Shown here piece after piece: positions 47,801 through 59,200 of a DNA stretch of 64,000 nucleotides (positions are counted from its first letter, which is position 1; every line of letters starts with the position of its first letter). Both the position numbers and the translations under genes were made by a program. The DNA comes from Pseudocercospora fijiensis CIRAD86. Lineage: Eukaryota > Ascomycota > Dothideomycetes > Mycosphaerellales > Mycosphaerellaceae. Where the stretch lies: the NCBI RefSeq assembly GCF_000340215.1, contig NW_006921547.1:654140-718139 (forward strand). Reading direction: 5' to 3'. The notes beneath the pieces were generated by a model, which made no database searches, was not told where the DNA came from, and worked only from the letters and a program-made list of their open reading frames with translations.

Positions 47801-48720
47801 AGTAAGATATGCCTATAGCTAAGACTTAAGTATCGCCTATCTATAGCGTTTTATCTATAGATAGATAGTTAGACCGAGAGGCAAAATGCTACCTTATAGC
47901 AATACTTACGAAGCTATTATAACGAGGACCCTAATAGATAGGTTAACCTCCTATAACTAGCCGAATTCGTATATAACAATAGTATATATTTACTAACTAA
48001 GGTCTTACTATATATAGCAATAATAGGCTAGGACGCTGCTTTGCCGTAATAACTATTTACCTCGCTCGAGGCCGAGCGTAAGGAAAGGGAAGCGCGTTAA
48101 GTACTAACGCCTAAAACACTAGCGGCTATCGAGAGGGTTTAAAAGATACGGGAAATCTACGCTAAGATAGCTAAGAAGCTAACAAAGGCTTAAGAATACT
48201 AAAAACCCTACTACGACAAGCACTATACGCTAATAACCTTTAAGTAAGGCGATATAGTTATACTAAGCACTAAGAACCTCCGTATCCGTAAACACCCGTC
48301 GCCTAATAGTAAAACACGCCCTAAACTAGCACTACGGTTTATTCGCCTATCCTGTATCCGAGAACCGAAGGGCAATAGCCAGGCCTACTAGTTATAGCTC
48401 CTACTATACTACACGATCTATAATACCTTCTATATGTCCCTCCTTAAACTATACTACTACCGTAAAGGCCCTAAAGAAGCCCCTACTAAATATAAAGAGA
48501 TACTAGCTAACGGCGAGGAACTGTAGTCTATAGAACGTATCCTAAAGCACCGAACTAGACAAGGCAAGAAGGAATACCTATTAAGATAGCAAGGCTATTT
48601 ACCTAAATAGGACTCGTAGGAAGCTAAAGCCGCTTTTAAGGATATAGCCGAGTTGCTAGATAAATATTAGACTAGTATAAAGAACAAAAAGAAGGCTAAG
48701 GGCCTATAATGTCGCTAGAA
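44861..48720 (+). pseudogene. Element B second copy, pol (decayed)
   Basis: Protease region 44880-45300, RT 45500-46270, RNase H 46300-46860, integrase 47280-48100, chromodomain about 48520-48640. RT reads LPIFKETDYKIDII near 45535, ILFVLKKDSSLRLCVNYRR near 45710-45765 and active site YLDNILVY near 46045 (Asp to Asn, the same change as in copy 1). The integrase start is an open stretch at 47504-47689 with SLPPTKRRGSKDIFDTILII and VDRFTKGARYIPT. The chromodomain reads IERILKHRTRQGKKEYLLR-stop-QGY. Confidence 0.86.
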
Positions 48721-49880
48721 GTCGCTAGAGAGACCTAGGATTAATGCTACCCCTAGGGTACTATTAGCTAACTAATTAGAGGCGAGTAATTGTTAGTAAA
48801 GGTAAGGCTATACTACTATAGTAAACGCGTACCGAGTGTTAACAAGCGTACTATAATACATTATCTAACCGCTACTCTTTTAAGGATTCTACCTCTTTAC
48901 TAACGCAATAAGGCCCTTCTCTTAGTATTTAGGTCCCCCCCCTATTTCTTTATTCTATCGAAGCCTCGAGGCCTAGGCGATCGGCGAGGATAGCGCGCGC
49001 GTAGATACTAATAATAATAATAATAATAGCGTCGCGCTACGAGCTAGCGATAGTTAGAGGACGGTACGGCTATATTAGTAACGGTGTTATAGAGTATATC
49101 GCTAGCTAAAGAAGGAAATTAGGAGTAAGGTAAAGTTAGCGCTAAGACGGCTAGCGCCGCTATTATTAATATTACTTGCTATTATTACTACGCCTATAGA
49201 TATAACCTTACCTATACTACGAGCCTAAAGTACTATACTAACTAAGCTAAAAAGGATTAATCTATTCGGAGGGCTCGAAGCTTAAAAGATTAAGCGGCTA
49301 AACTCCTCGATCTTTCCGACCCTTTAAGCGAGGCGAACCTTAACTACTATACTTATAATAGCCTTTACCTATAGAAACTAGACGAACTGTGTTTTTAAAA
49401 AGATAAGATTAATTAACAATTAAAGGCTACTAAACCTTACTAATTAGGGCTAGCGAAACTACGAACAATAATAGCTCTTATAATAATAAGAACAATCCCT
49501 CGGAAGCGGACATTTCTAGGTCTTTTAGAGTAGACGTAAAGAACTCGGATAATATTACTTAGAACGGAGGCAGTGCTATAATACCTCGTACGCCTACCTA
49601 TTATAGTAGGGAAGGCGCGCTCGTATTATAATTAGTCGATAGTCCTTAATTCTTATAGATATATATTACTTTACTTTATTGTATATAAGGATAGTATAGT
49701 TAGAGTTAAGCATTATAGTGCTTAAGGAAGGTAAGGTTTAGTATAGTTATATAATTAGGTAGTTAAGCGTTTAATTTAACGCGGCTAATAGCTTAGTTAA
49801 TCTGCTAAGTTAGCGGTAGTAGAGGTTAAGATTAGAATATAGACAGGCTACGAGGGCGCGGCCTTTAAAAGGGAAGCGTA
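48721..49880 (+). other. Element B second copy, 3' non-coding region
   Basis: No protein recognised. Contains the palindrome TAATGCTACCCCTAGGG and complement at 48742-48766, an AATAAT run near 49010, and a single CCCTCGGAAGCGGAC unit that is doubled in the other copy. Confidence 0.65.
48742..48766. repeat. Palindrome after pol, element B second copy
   Basis: Inverted repeat equivalent to 5244-5268 in the other B copy and related to the palindromes of element E. Confidence 0.8.
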
Positions 49881-50069
49881 TATTAGAGGCTATACGTAAT
49901 TAGTATATAACTAGCTCGAGTAAAGCTAGGGTTATAATGCCTTAGGTAGGGCTTAGCGCTTAGCGTTAGGCTAACTAGCCTACCTTCCTCCCTTACCTCT
50001 TAGATCTCTATCGAATACTATACAAACCTACTACTACCCTATCTACCTACTAATATAACCCCTATTATA
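49881..50069 (+). repeat. Element B second copy, 3' LTR
   Basis: 189 bp, begins TATTAGAGGC (TG turned to TA) and ends CCTATTATA. Confidence 0.93.
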
Positions 50070-50094
50070 GTATATCGAACTACTACGGGGTCTA
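50070..50094 (-). repeat. Right end of the large hAT element
   Basis: The last bases of the hAT after the B insertion, ending CGAACTACTACGGGGTCTA, the inverse of the left end at 33572. Confidence 0.85.
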
Positions 50095-50560
50095 GATTTA
50101 AGTTTATTAGTATAAGTACTTCCGTTACTATTGCTATCTTTAATATCGAGTACGATACCAATTTCCTTACTAGATCCGCTAGCGATAATAACCTTCCTAT
50201 TATCCTTAGTCGCCTATAGGGTTATAAGAACGGCTTTATTGCTTATAATATAGGTAATAGCTCCTAGGAAGGGATAATTCCTATCGAGGTAGGTCGCTCT
50301 ACTACCTTTACTATCCTTACTAGCTCTAGGAATCGTATTCTATTTAAAGATCTTCTTATTCGTAGCGACGCTTAGTAGTTAAAAAACTAGCTAGTAGACG
50401 AGAAACTAGCGTTAAGTCCGCCCTAGTTTCGAAACCGCTAGATAAGGGTATTATATATACCGTCGTAGCTTATTGTTTATTACCTATAGCATAGTAGATT
50501 ACTTACCTAATACTGCCTTACCGGCGGTTTAAAAAATAGCGTCGTAAATTGCCTCTATTC
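50095..50560 (+). pseudogene. Protease-region fragment of element A derivative
   Basis: Reads TSVTIAIFNIEYDTNFLTRS-like sequence corresponding to the end of ORF1 in element A (TSVPISTFNIEYKTDFLIIP). The 5' part is missing. Confidence 0.7.
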
Positions 50561-50706
50561 TATCTATTCTATAGTCTAAAATATAAAATAAGAATTCTTT
50601 ATCTACTAAGAAGTTATATAATAGTTATATAACTAAGATAACTTGTTATATTCTTTAATAAGAAATATAGGTATAGTAGTATATAAAGTTAAAAGTAGTA
50701 GCCGTA

Positions 50707-50735
50707 AGGTATACTAGCTAGCTAGCTAGGATATA
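50707..50735. repeat. CTAG-repeat palindrome in the element A derivative
   Basis: Copy of motif 2 (GGTATACTAGCTAGCTAGCT and continuation) between the protease fragment and the remnant of pol. Confidence 0.85.
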
Positions 50736-50879
50736 TTAGTTAGCCTAGTAACGGGCCCGCTCCCGCTCCCGCTATCTTTTATAACCTCGCTTAGTCTAGC
50801 CCTAGTAATCCCTAGTATTCGCGTAATCCCGTAACTATAGTCTAGTAAAAACCCTTATAAGAATCGTATAACCTATATC

Positions 50880-51480
50880 TATATCGAAGAACGAATATCC
50901 GACGATATACCGATCCTAGCTCTATAGCGCTAGTCTTCCCTTCGAAAAATAGACTGTTCCTAGTAATACCTAGCGGTTAGCCTTACTCGGCTTAGTTATA
51001 AAGATATAGTTCTTAACCCTATAACCCGAGACGAGTAGAAAGCTATACTTTAGTAATTAGAGGCGAATCTACCTACTTAATCTTTTAAATAGTCGGCTAG
51101 GATATAATACGAGATACTAGTTTACTTCTTACGTACTAGGCTTAGTAACTTGCCTATATATATAACGATAACGAGGAAGCGGTACTACGACTAAAAAAGA
51201 CTTACGAAGATAATACTCGCTAGTATTACGAAAAGGGAGCTATATTAAACACTCCTCTTACTATTAGCTCTATTATACTTATTACTAGGGACGAGATTTA
51301 ATACTAAAGGCCTAGTAAGCTTATATTCCGGTAGAAAGGTCCCTTTCGTATTCCTAGAATTACTAGTTCTAGGACCTTCTATTATCTTTCTAAACTCGAT
51401 AGGGCTAATCTAGCTACTACCTTTCTACGCGATCGACTAAAGGAAATACCGCCTTTCTAACCTAACTAGCTTTTAGAAGA
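50880..51480 (+). pseudogene. Pol remnant of element A derivative (two joined ends)
   Basis: The start of pol is joined near 51085 directly to the integrase C-terminal region. The last part reads like A 18740-18900 (family G-P-F-R-I...L-x-x-A-N-L-A-T-T-F-L-R-D-R-L). No catalytic domain remains. Confidence 0.75.
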
Positions 51481-51489
51481 CGGCCCTAC

Positions 51490-53737
51490 TAGTATAATAT
51501 TATAGGTCCTAATTAAGGTAGTACTATATACTATAAGAAACTAACTTACGACGAGGATACTTAGATTAGAAACAATCTAGCCTACTATAGCTACGTTAGG
51601 TTCTCTAAAGCCGATCGAAATATATTAATATAGTACGATAGTAGGTCTAATAACGCTATATAAGGTAGAGCAATTGCCCTTATTATAAATATCCCTTACC
51701 CGCTATACTATATATATACTTACTATCTATTTAGAATAGTAGTTAGATTCTAAGGAAAGATTAGTCGAGACTAGATAATAGAGATCCTAAGCGGCCCTAG
51801 ATATAAGTACTAAAACGACTTACTTCGCCTTCGAACCGAACGCCCTAACCTATTTTAGAAGACTCGCTACCCTCCTATCCCTAGTAACTACCTTAGGCTA
51901 TATCGCTTTTTCTCTAATGTCTATAGCTACGAGGATAGGATATACTCGCCTCTAATTATCGAACGGATTAGCCTAGTAGTCTATACTAAGATTCGTAGTA
52001 CCTTTAGACATATAGGTATAATAACTAAGGCTAGCTAGGATACTTAGGTAAGAGATAGTACTACTACCTTAGATAGTTTTACGAGCGATAAGGGTTCTAC
52101 GGAGCTATATAGGGTAGCTATCTTTACTTAGTATAATAATAAGAAGGTCGAAGTTACTATAGCCCCTCTACCTTTCGGAAAGATATCCCTATCTAACTAG
52201 TTTAAACTAGAGGCTGCAATATATCTATAAAACTAGCGTAAAGTTAATAGAACCTCGAATAAAGGCTAGCTTTAACCCGCTTTCTATTCTAGATTCTAGT
52301 AAGTCTATAGAGTAGACCCTATATACTAGTACCTCTATAGTGTAACTTAACCTAATCGTACCCTTAACCTTATTTCCTATATATACTACGCTAAGATAAC
52401 TTAGCCTAACGACGCTAGCTCGACTAAGTCTATCTATATTAACTAGTATCCCCTTAACCTTAAGGAAGGTATCGATATAAATTAAGTTTAAGGCTCTGTA
52501 TCTTTCTTTCCTAAAACTATAGAAACGGGTACGAAAGTTTTTACTAAAATCTACTAAAAAGAGGTCTTTAGAAAGTAGTATAAGAAACTTAAGTTTCTTT
52601 ACTAAGAAAAGGGCCCTATTTATACTCCCGGAGGTTATATTCTTTCTATTAAGTATAATACCTATTACCTAAATACTAAGATAGAGAATACCCTTAATAG
52701 CTTTATTAAGAACAATCTTTAAGATAAGTAGTAAGATATAGGCTAGGAATAGTACTCTATCGGTACTCTCGGAGTACGACTAACCCTTTCTTATCTTCTA
52801 TATAGCGCTTAGGTATCTCCGAAAGGCACTAAGCGGATAACTATACTTCCTTAGATTTACCGATACGACTTGACTACTAGAAAGCTTAATTACGAAGCTA
52901 GAAGAATATTCGAAAAGCTCCCCGCTACCTACCGAGATCTTCTTCCTAGTCCTACCTTGCCTTCTAGTCTTCTAAACAAGTATAGCTCTCCTCTATATAT
53001 ATTTCCGGCTATAGTTAAATAGTAAATAAATCTTAGAATCCCTAGCTAGCTAATCTAAGGGGGATAATAGTCTAGTATAGCAATATATCCTAAGATTCCT
53101 TCTATATATATAAGAAATACTTAAAGTAATACTAGAAGGATACTATAAAGGCCTACGTAGAGATAATAAGCAAGGTAATTAGGCTAGAACGTAAGCGCTT
53201 CGGAGAGAAATCGTTCTTTAAGGCTCTTATTAAGTTATACGAGGATAGAAAATATATCTTAAGTAACGGCTGCGATAGGTTTATACGCCTAAACTAGGAT
53301 AACTACTATAAATAGTAGCCTATATCTAACGCTAGTAAGGACTTTAATAGGGAGGACAAGGATTTATATACTAGTAGGAGCCTAGTAAGACGGATCTTCC
53401 TCTAGACTAGCGATAGTCTAGCGCTCCCCTCGTAAGATCTACTACCTACGCTTTAAAGGTCTCTACTCCTAGCGAAATACTCCTAAATACTAACCCCTAA
53501 TAGCTTAGAACTTATAGGAAGTAACTGCCTTAGCTATCTTCGTTAAGATAGCCTATATCCCCTACTACTAATCCGAATAAGCGATAGACTCGTTAGGATA
53601 TACGACCTAAATCTATATAAACCTAGGCTCTTATTAATTACTTTAACTAGTAGGAACGTTATAGAAACTAAAGTAGATAAGGTCGTAGTAGAAATTAAGG
53701 TAGAGGAGCGGCTCGTAGTAGGAAGAAATAAGTATAA
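51490..53737 (+). pseudogene. ORF3 remnant of element A derivative
   Basis: C-terminal two thirds of the element A ORF3 product, starting near the equivalent of GGTIYYKELTPDKDT (here TIYYKKLTYDEDT) and ending in a basic Arg/Gly region. Many stops at Gln/Trp. Its retention where RT was lost suggests the sequence mattered in cis or as a protein. Confidence 0.7.
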
Positions 53738-53763
53738 GATATAGTAGCTAGTTGGCTATAATA
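53738..53763. repeat. CTAG-repeat palindrome after ORF3 remnant
   Basis: AGATATAGTAGCTAGTTGGC and continuation, a mutated copy of motif 4, at the same place relative to ORF3 and the 3' LTR. Confidence 0.75.
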
Positions 53764-53826
53764 CCTTATAGTATAATTGGATCGGTTATTACTCCTATTT
53801 AAGACTTCTTAGTCTAGGAGGGATAG

Positions 53827-54127
53827 TATAGTAGGGAAACCCGGCTTAGTATAGGCCTATATCTTACTTCCTTAAATACTATACGATATATATAATAGTA
53901 TAGTAGTAGATATATACTAGAATAGTACCCTTTTCCGCTATAATATAGCCTTCGTTACTAGCCTTCGTTACTAGCCTTCTCTTTAGACTCTTCTTATAAA
54001 TACTTATAATACCGCCCCTTAAAGGTATATAATACTACGTGGACCTAGGATATACTAAATATAAGGTATATAATACTTACTTCTCTGTATATATGCCTCT
54101 ACCTGCGACCTATCCGTTACGCCTATA
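53827..54127 (+). repeat. 3' LTR of the element A derivative
   Basis: About 301 bp, begins TATAGTAGGGAAACCCGGC and ends CGCCTATA; related to the 362-bp element A LTR but shorter and diverged, with a duplicated CCTTCGTTACTAG unit near 53950-53975. A purine tract CTAGGAGGGATA precedes it. Confidence 0.82.
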
Positions 54128-54431
54128 GTAGCTAGTTGCTACCCTATAAAAGAGGCATCCTTCTATAGAGAGATAGGATTATTAACCTTATATAATATAC
54201 TATTCCTACTATACTCTAATAGGGCGTCTATTATAGGGCTCTAACTCCTATAGCCTAAATTATAAATCTACTATCCTATTTACCTAAGTATAGCTATCTA
54301 TACTCTAATAGGTTATACTAACTTCGGAGACTTACACTATTATAGCGAGTAGTAGTAGTAGTAGTAGTAGTATCCGTTCTTTACTACTATAACCTAGTAA
54401 TAGTAGTAGCTATTATTAAGGCAACCGCGAG
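54128..54431. other. Spacer with (AGT)n tract, nothing else recognised
   Basis: No gene recognised. Contains about eight AGT units at 54348-54371. Confidence 0.55.
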
Positions 54432-54979
54432 TAGATCCTATACTAGTCTAGTCTTATTAGGTTTAATTTACTAAGTCGGAATTCTAGTTTAGTTTAGTTT
54501 AGTTTACTAAGAAACTAGTATACGGACCTAGTTTACCGGCTACGGATAAAACCCCGACCTAAAATACGTATAAATAGCCTAAAATATAGATATAATTATA
54601 TAGTATATATAGTATAAGGCCCCTATAGTATTCTAGAGTCGACTCGGAGTCGTCGTATATCGTTATATATCGTTATAGTATAGTCGGACTTTCTCGTATT
54701 TGCTTAGAAACTAGTTTTAAACTAGCGGGATAGTAAACTAAACTACTCTAGAATCTAACCGCAAGCGGCGTTAATATAATCTAGTTACTATAATAGCCGG
54801 TAATAGTAGCTAGTAGTCTAATAAGAGTATACTTATAATAAGACTATTATAGTCTCTAGTTCGAACTAGGGATCTATATAGTTTAGAGAAGCTAAACTAG
54901 AACTAGGAAACTAGTTTACTACTAAGAAACTAAACTATATACGTTTTATAGTTCGTAAACTAAACTACTACGTAGTCTA
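54432..54979. mobile_element. Short non-autonomous hAT element (copy 2)
   Basis: 548 bp with eroded ends (TAGATCCTA left, ACGTAGTCTA right) that align to TAGACCCCG...CGGGGTCTA. The left half matches the reverse complement of copy 1, including a TACCGGCTACGG motif at 54538. The right half matches the right end of the large hAT (42900-43116). The flanking 8 bases do not match. Confidence 0.78.
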
Positions 54980-55260
54980 AGCTAGATAGATATTGCTATT
55001 TTACTAATATAGTTAGCCTATATAGGGCGTACTACTATAGATATAGTATTAATATAGTAATATACTAGAAGAATTCTTAAAAGTCGAAAGAGAAAACGGA
55101 GATATCTAGCTATTAGTTAATATAGTAACTAAACTAAATAGGAAAGATTAACTTAAAACGATTATCCGCTAAGGCTATAACGAAATATTACTAAGACTAT
55201 AGGACTGTTTACGTTTAGCTCTTTTAAATTACGATAGTTAAAGATACTTCCCTTGGCTTT
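54980..55260 (+). pseudogene. Possible coding fragment before the gap
   Basis: The plus strand can be read as ILEEFLKVERENGDI, then LLVNIVTKLNRKD and TIIR-stop-GYNEILLRL, with few stops up to the gap. It looks coding but I do not recognise the family; it may be a fragment of another element. Confidence 0.3.
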
Positions 55261-55360
55261 NNNNNNNNNNNNNNNNNNNNNNNNNNNNNNNNNNNNNNNN
55301 NNNNNNNNNNNNNNNNNNNNNNNNNNNNNNNNNNNNNNNNNNNNNNNNNNNNNNNNNNNN
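55261..55360. other. Assembly gap of 100 N
   Basis: One hundred N characters, a standard unknown-size gap, so linkage and distance across it are uncertain. Confidence 1.
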
Positions 55361-55651
55361 TATACTCTTAATACTATCTTATATCTACGTTAACTACGTA
55401 CTATATAACTAAAGTAAAGACGTAAATAGGGGTAAGTAACGAGTAGTAGTATAGTTGTAATTAATTTAAGGCCTACTATATAAGAACTAATAATAATAAG
55501 TAATAGACGTAATATTACTTATAAACTATAGCTAAAAAATAGCAATAAGAGTATACTATAATACTCCTACTACTATATTAAAGCTACCTTATATAGACTA
55601 AGACTATATCTATACTATTCTACTACGTAAAATCTATATCTATCGATATAG
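55361..55651. other. Spacer after the gap, nothing recognised
   Basis: TA-rich sequence without a recognisable gene or known repeat of this window. Confidence 0.5.
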
Positions 55652-55846
55652 TAATCTTAATCTTAATCTCAATCTTAATCTTAATCTTAACATTAATCTT
55701 AATCTTAATCTTAATTTTAATTTTAATCTTACTCTTAATCTTAATCTTATCCTTAATCTTAATCTTATCCTTAATCTTAATCTTATCCTTAATCTTAATC
55801 TTATCCTTAATCTTAATCTTATCCTTAATCTTAATCTTAATCTTAT
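55652..55846 (+). repeat. CTTAAT hexamer minisatellite with 18-bp higher-order unit
   Basis: About 195 bp of CTTAAT units. In the right half every third unit is CTTATC, making an 18-bp unit (CTTATCCTTAATCTTAAT) repeated about five times. Not the usual fungal telomere repeat. Confidence 0.9.
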
Positions 55847-55858
55847 AAGTATAAGATA

Positions 55859-56253
55859 CTAAGTAGTAAGAATATATACTAAACCCTAAACGGAACTAAA
55901 GGGAGTACTAAATTAATATAGCTACTATCTATATAAGACGAACTACGAAGAAAGGAAGAAAAGTTCTTTAGAGGGAGAGCCCCTTCCTTAGTATCCTATC
56001 CTATAGGCGTCTAGCGCGTCCGACGTATAAGTATAGGTATATATATCTTACTTACTTACTTCTTAGTAAACCTCTACTTTTAGGTCCTTCCCTATCCGCT
56101 AAGTACGCGTACGCGTATCCCGCTTATCTACTATCCTATAGCGACTTTATTTCCTAGCTATTATATATAGCGCGTATATACGAACTCGTTTAAACGCTCT
56201 TAAGTAAATATATTTCTCCTAGCTCTTCTCTATCTTCCGGTTCCTTCCTACTA
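55859..56253 (-). repeat. Family D 3' LTR
   Basis: On the minus strand begins TAGTAGGAAGGAACCGG and ends near CTACTTAG. It matches 61866-62257 with mostly transition differences and small indels. Confidence 0.9.
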
Positions 56254-59200
56254 CTCGGATCTATTCTACGACTTTATATATATTACTTACTATCGTCTAT
56301 ATATATATACGCGTAGTTTAGTATAGTCCTATCGTTTATATACTAATATATAACGTATTATTCTACTATATACGGCCTCTATAGGAGTCCCTAAGATATT
56401 ACGTTATACGGCTAAATAGGCGGCTAACTAGGTAACCTACTTCGCTAGAGGCCCCTACTACTAAGGTAACTTAAATCCGATATTACTTTATAGCATAGCG
56501 GCTAGCTTATAGGACTTATCGGTACTTTCTCGGTAGCTACTATAATAGTAGCCTTCCCTCGTTTTATATAGAGTTCCTATAATACTAAAGGAGGTCTATA
56601 TATAATAGGTACTAGTATTCTTATCCTAGTTCGGGATAGAGACCTTATTCTAAATTCTATTCGTATACTTCTTAGAGGAAGTATTCCGAGATAGCTCCTT
56701 CTATAGTCGTATAGTCGGTATAATCTCGTAGGAATTCTTCGATTACTTCGCGGGCGAAGATAATATAGCGTAGAGGTTCCTAGGTAGTATCTTCGTCTAA
56801 GTATCCCTCCTATTATACCTCTTCCTATAGTCTAGGAGGGTAAAGATTACCGAAGTTTATATTACCGAAGCTCTATCCGATAATTGCCCGTACTATACCT
56901 AAGGCAGATTACGGTTCGTCTTCGGTCTAATCGGTAGCCTTAGTAGCTTCTAGGATCGGCGGAATATCTTCGGGTTTCGTAATTTCTCCGGCGGTTCTTA
57001 GGTTAACTACGTATTTAACCGGGTAAATATTAAGATTCTCGGGAAGGTCTAGTTCGTATACGTATATACCGATTTTCTTTATAATTTAGAAGGGCTATAG
57101 ATTCTTCTAGTCGAGCTTTTTTAAAGATTAATTAGTTCTAATATACCGTAAGTCGAGGTAAACGTAATCTCCGACTTAGTAATCTAGCGCGGCGCGTATA
57201 CGCTAATTAGCGTAGTACTCGTATACTTCCTAGGTATATCTTATCTCGTCCTAGAGCTCTTAGTAGGTCTAGGCTATCTAAAGAGCGAAAGTATTAGCGT
57301 CTCTTTTTAGATCGTTTACTAGAGGCTCTAGTTTGATTTCTACTAGTTCTATACCGGTTCGGGGGTAAAAACTAGTCGAAGCGTAGAAGGGCGTAGTCTA
57401 AGTCGTAGCTAATTCCTAGTTATTAATAGCAAATTTAATAGAAGGCGTTAATCTTAGGTAGTTATTTTAATAATAATTATAGAAGTACTTAATAATTTGT
57501 TTAATCTAAGCGTTAGCCCGTTTGATTTGCCCGTCGGTCTGCTAGTAGTAAGCCGTTAAAAGGCGCGCTTGAATTTTTAGTCGCTCGTAGAGGCGCTTCT
57601 AGAAACGGGTAACGAAATTCGGGCCGCGATTAGATACAATTAATTTAGGTAAGCCTATATCTTTCTATATATCTCGGTAAAAGACCTAAGCCGTATTCTT
57701 CGCTATTAGGCTATATGCGTTTAATACCTTCTTACGTTTAGTAAGACGGTAGACTACGACTAGTATATTTTAAAACTAGAGGCCGTTAAAGTCGGATCCT
57801 TTTAGTAGGCCTATAATAAAATCTATTAAAATATACTACTACGGTTATAGAGGAATATTAAGAGGTTTTAGTAGTCCTTACGGCTTACGCGTATCTGCTT
57901 TTCCTCTACGGTATACTACGTAGTTCTTAACGAATTAGTCGATATCTCGATATAGATTAGGCTAGTAGTACTACTTCTAGAGCTAAGATAGTATCTTAGC
58001 TCGGCCGGGATATACTATTCCGAGAGGGTCGTAAGCGGAACGTAGAATCTAATCGCGTAAATCTTCGAAATCCGGGATATAGAGGGCATTCCTAAATATT
58101 ATATAAGGCGCTCGGGGTAGAGTTCTATAGAGTTCGTACTCCGATAGAGAAATATTCTTATCTAACCGTTCTTCGTTCTATAAAGCGTAAATTAAGCCCT
58201 TAGTAAAAGCGTCTTTAGTATACGCCGTTATAAGCTGCTACTCGAGTTAGGTAGGTTCGAGGAGCTTCTACGCTTCTTCTTCGCTTTCCTAGTCGCTATT
58301 TAAGCTTTCTAAGCTCGTATCTTTATTATCCGAGCTATTACTATCTCCGAGAAAGGCGGGAGCGGCTATTAGTACGAAGGATGCTATAAGAGGCTCTAGG
58401 CTAGTAAGGTCGTCTCTAAGGAGCTTTTATAGTTCCTAGCTTAGGTTATACTCTTTAAGGATAGACTATTCTTTAAGCTGTAGGCCTCGATCTAAAGGCG
58501 AGTCTCTATTACGCTTTATAAGTACGTCGGCCTATAAATTTGCTTTACCGGGTATATAGTAAATTACGAAGTTAAACCGGGAAAGAAACTTACTCTAACG
58601 TACCTACCTATAGCTAAGGATTTTGCTTTTAAGAAAGTAGACGAGATTCTTATAATCCAAGCTAATCTAGATTAGCGATTTAGAACCTTCGAGCTCTAGG
58701 CGCTATTCTTCGAAAGCCTTAAGGATCGCGAGGAGTTCTTTATTATAGATATCGTAATTATATTCTATAGAAGACATTTTCTAAGAGAGGTAGGCTATCG
58801 GTAGCTACGTATCTTCTAGGGTCGCTCGCTAAAGGAGAACGGCGCTAGTCGTACTATCGGAAGTATCGGTTTCTAGACGCGTTTCCTTATCGAATTCGAA
58901 GTACTATAGGATCGGTACGGTCGTAAAACTTTATCGTAGCTAGTCGAAGGCTTCTTAATAGGCCGGAGACTATTCGAATTTAACGTCTTTCTATATAAGT
59001 ACTATAAGAAGATAGGCGATTCCGCTAAAATTCTATATAAATCTACGGTAGAAGTTAGCGAAACCGAAGAAGCCTTAGACTTCTTTTACGTTTCGTAGTA
59101 CTCCCTAGTTTAGAACGGCTTCGATTTTGCTAGGATCTATTCGGATACCTTCTAAAGAGATAATAAGGCTAAGGAACTTTACCTCTTACTTATAAAATTC

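Larger units (their letters stand above)
43117..50069 (+). mobile_element. Element B, second copy
   Basis: 7.0-kb copy of element B in plus orientation, inserted in the right end of the large hAT. LTRs of 189 bp at both ends; flanks GTAAA (43112-43116) and GTATA (50070-50074) look like a target duplication with one change. Order: gag, protease region, RT, RNase H, integrase, chromodomain, palindrome, 3' region. It is more mutated than the copy at 3901-10997: its zinc-knuckle Cys residues read Tyr where the other copy keeps Cys. Confidence 0.92.
50095..54127 (+). mobile_element. Internally deleted derivative of element A
   Basis: It follows element A in order but with two large deletions. 50095-50470 matches A 14870-15240 (protease end), 50700-51080 matches A 15295-15690 (motif 2 and start of pol), 51090-51475 matches A 18540-18910 (integrase C-terminal part), and 51500-53760 matches A 22160-24450 (ORF3 and motif 4), followed by a 3' LTR. 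RT, RNase H and most of integrase are missing, so it could only have moved with help from a full element. Its 5' part is cut off by the hAT right end. Confidence 0.88.

Noticed and set aside
33572..50094. TA-duplicating Tc1/mariner-type element
   Set aside because: The TA next to the ends is part of the TAGACCC terminus; copy 1 shows an 8-bp duplication and the transposase is hAT-like.
25772..54979. A 29-kb element bounded by the two short hAT copies as terminal inverted repeats
   Set aside because: Copy 1 has its own two ends and 8-bp duplication, and copy 2 also has two recognisable ends, so they are separate short elements.
55652..55846. Interstitial telomere repeat
   Set aside because: The unit is CTTAAT/CTTATC, not CCCTAA, and C/T changes alone do not convert one to the other in a consistent way.
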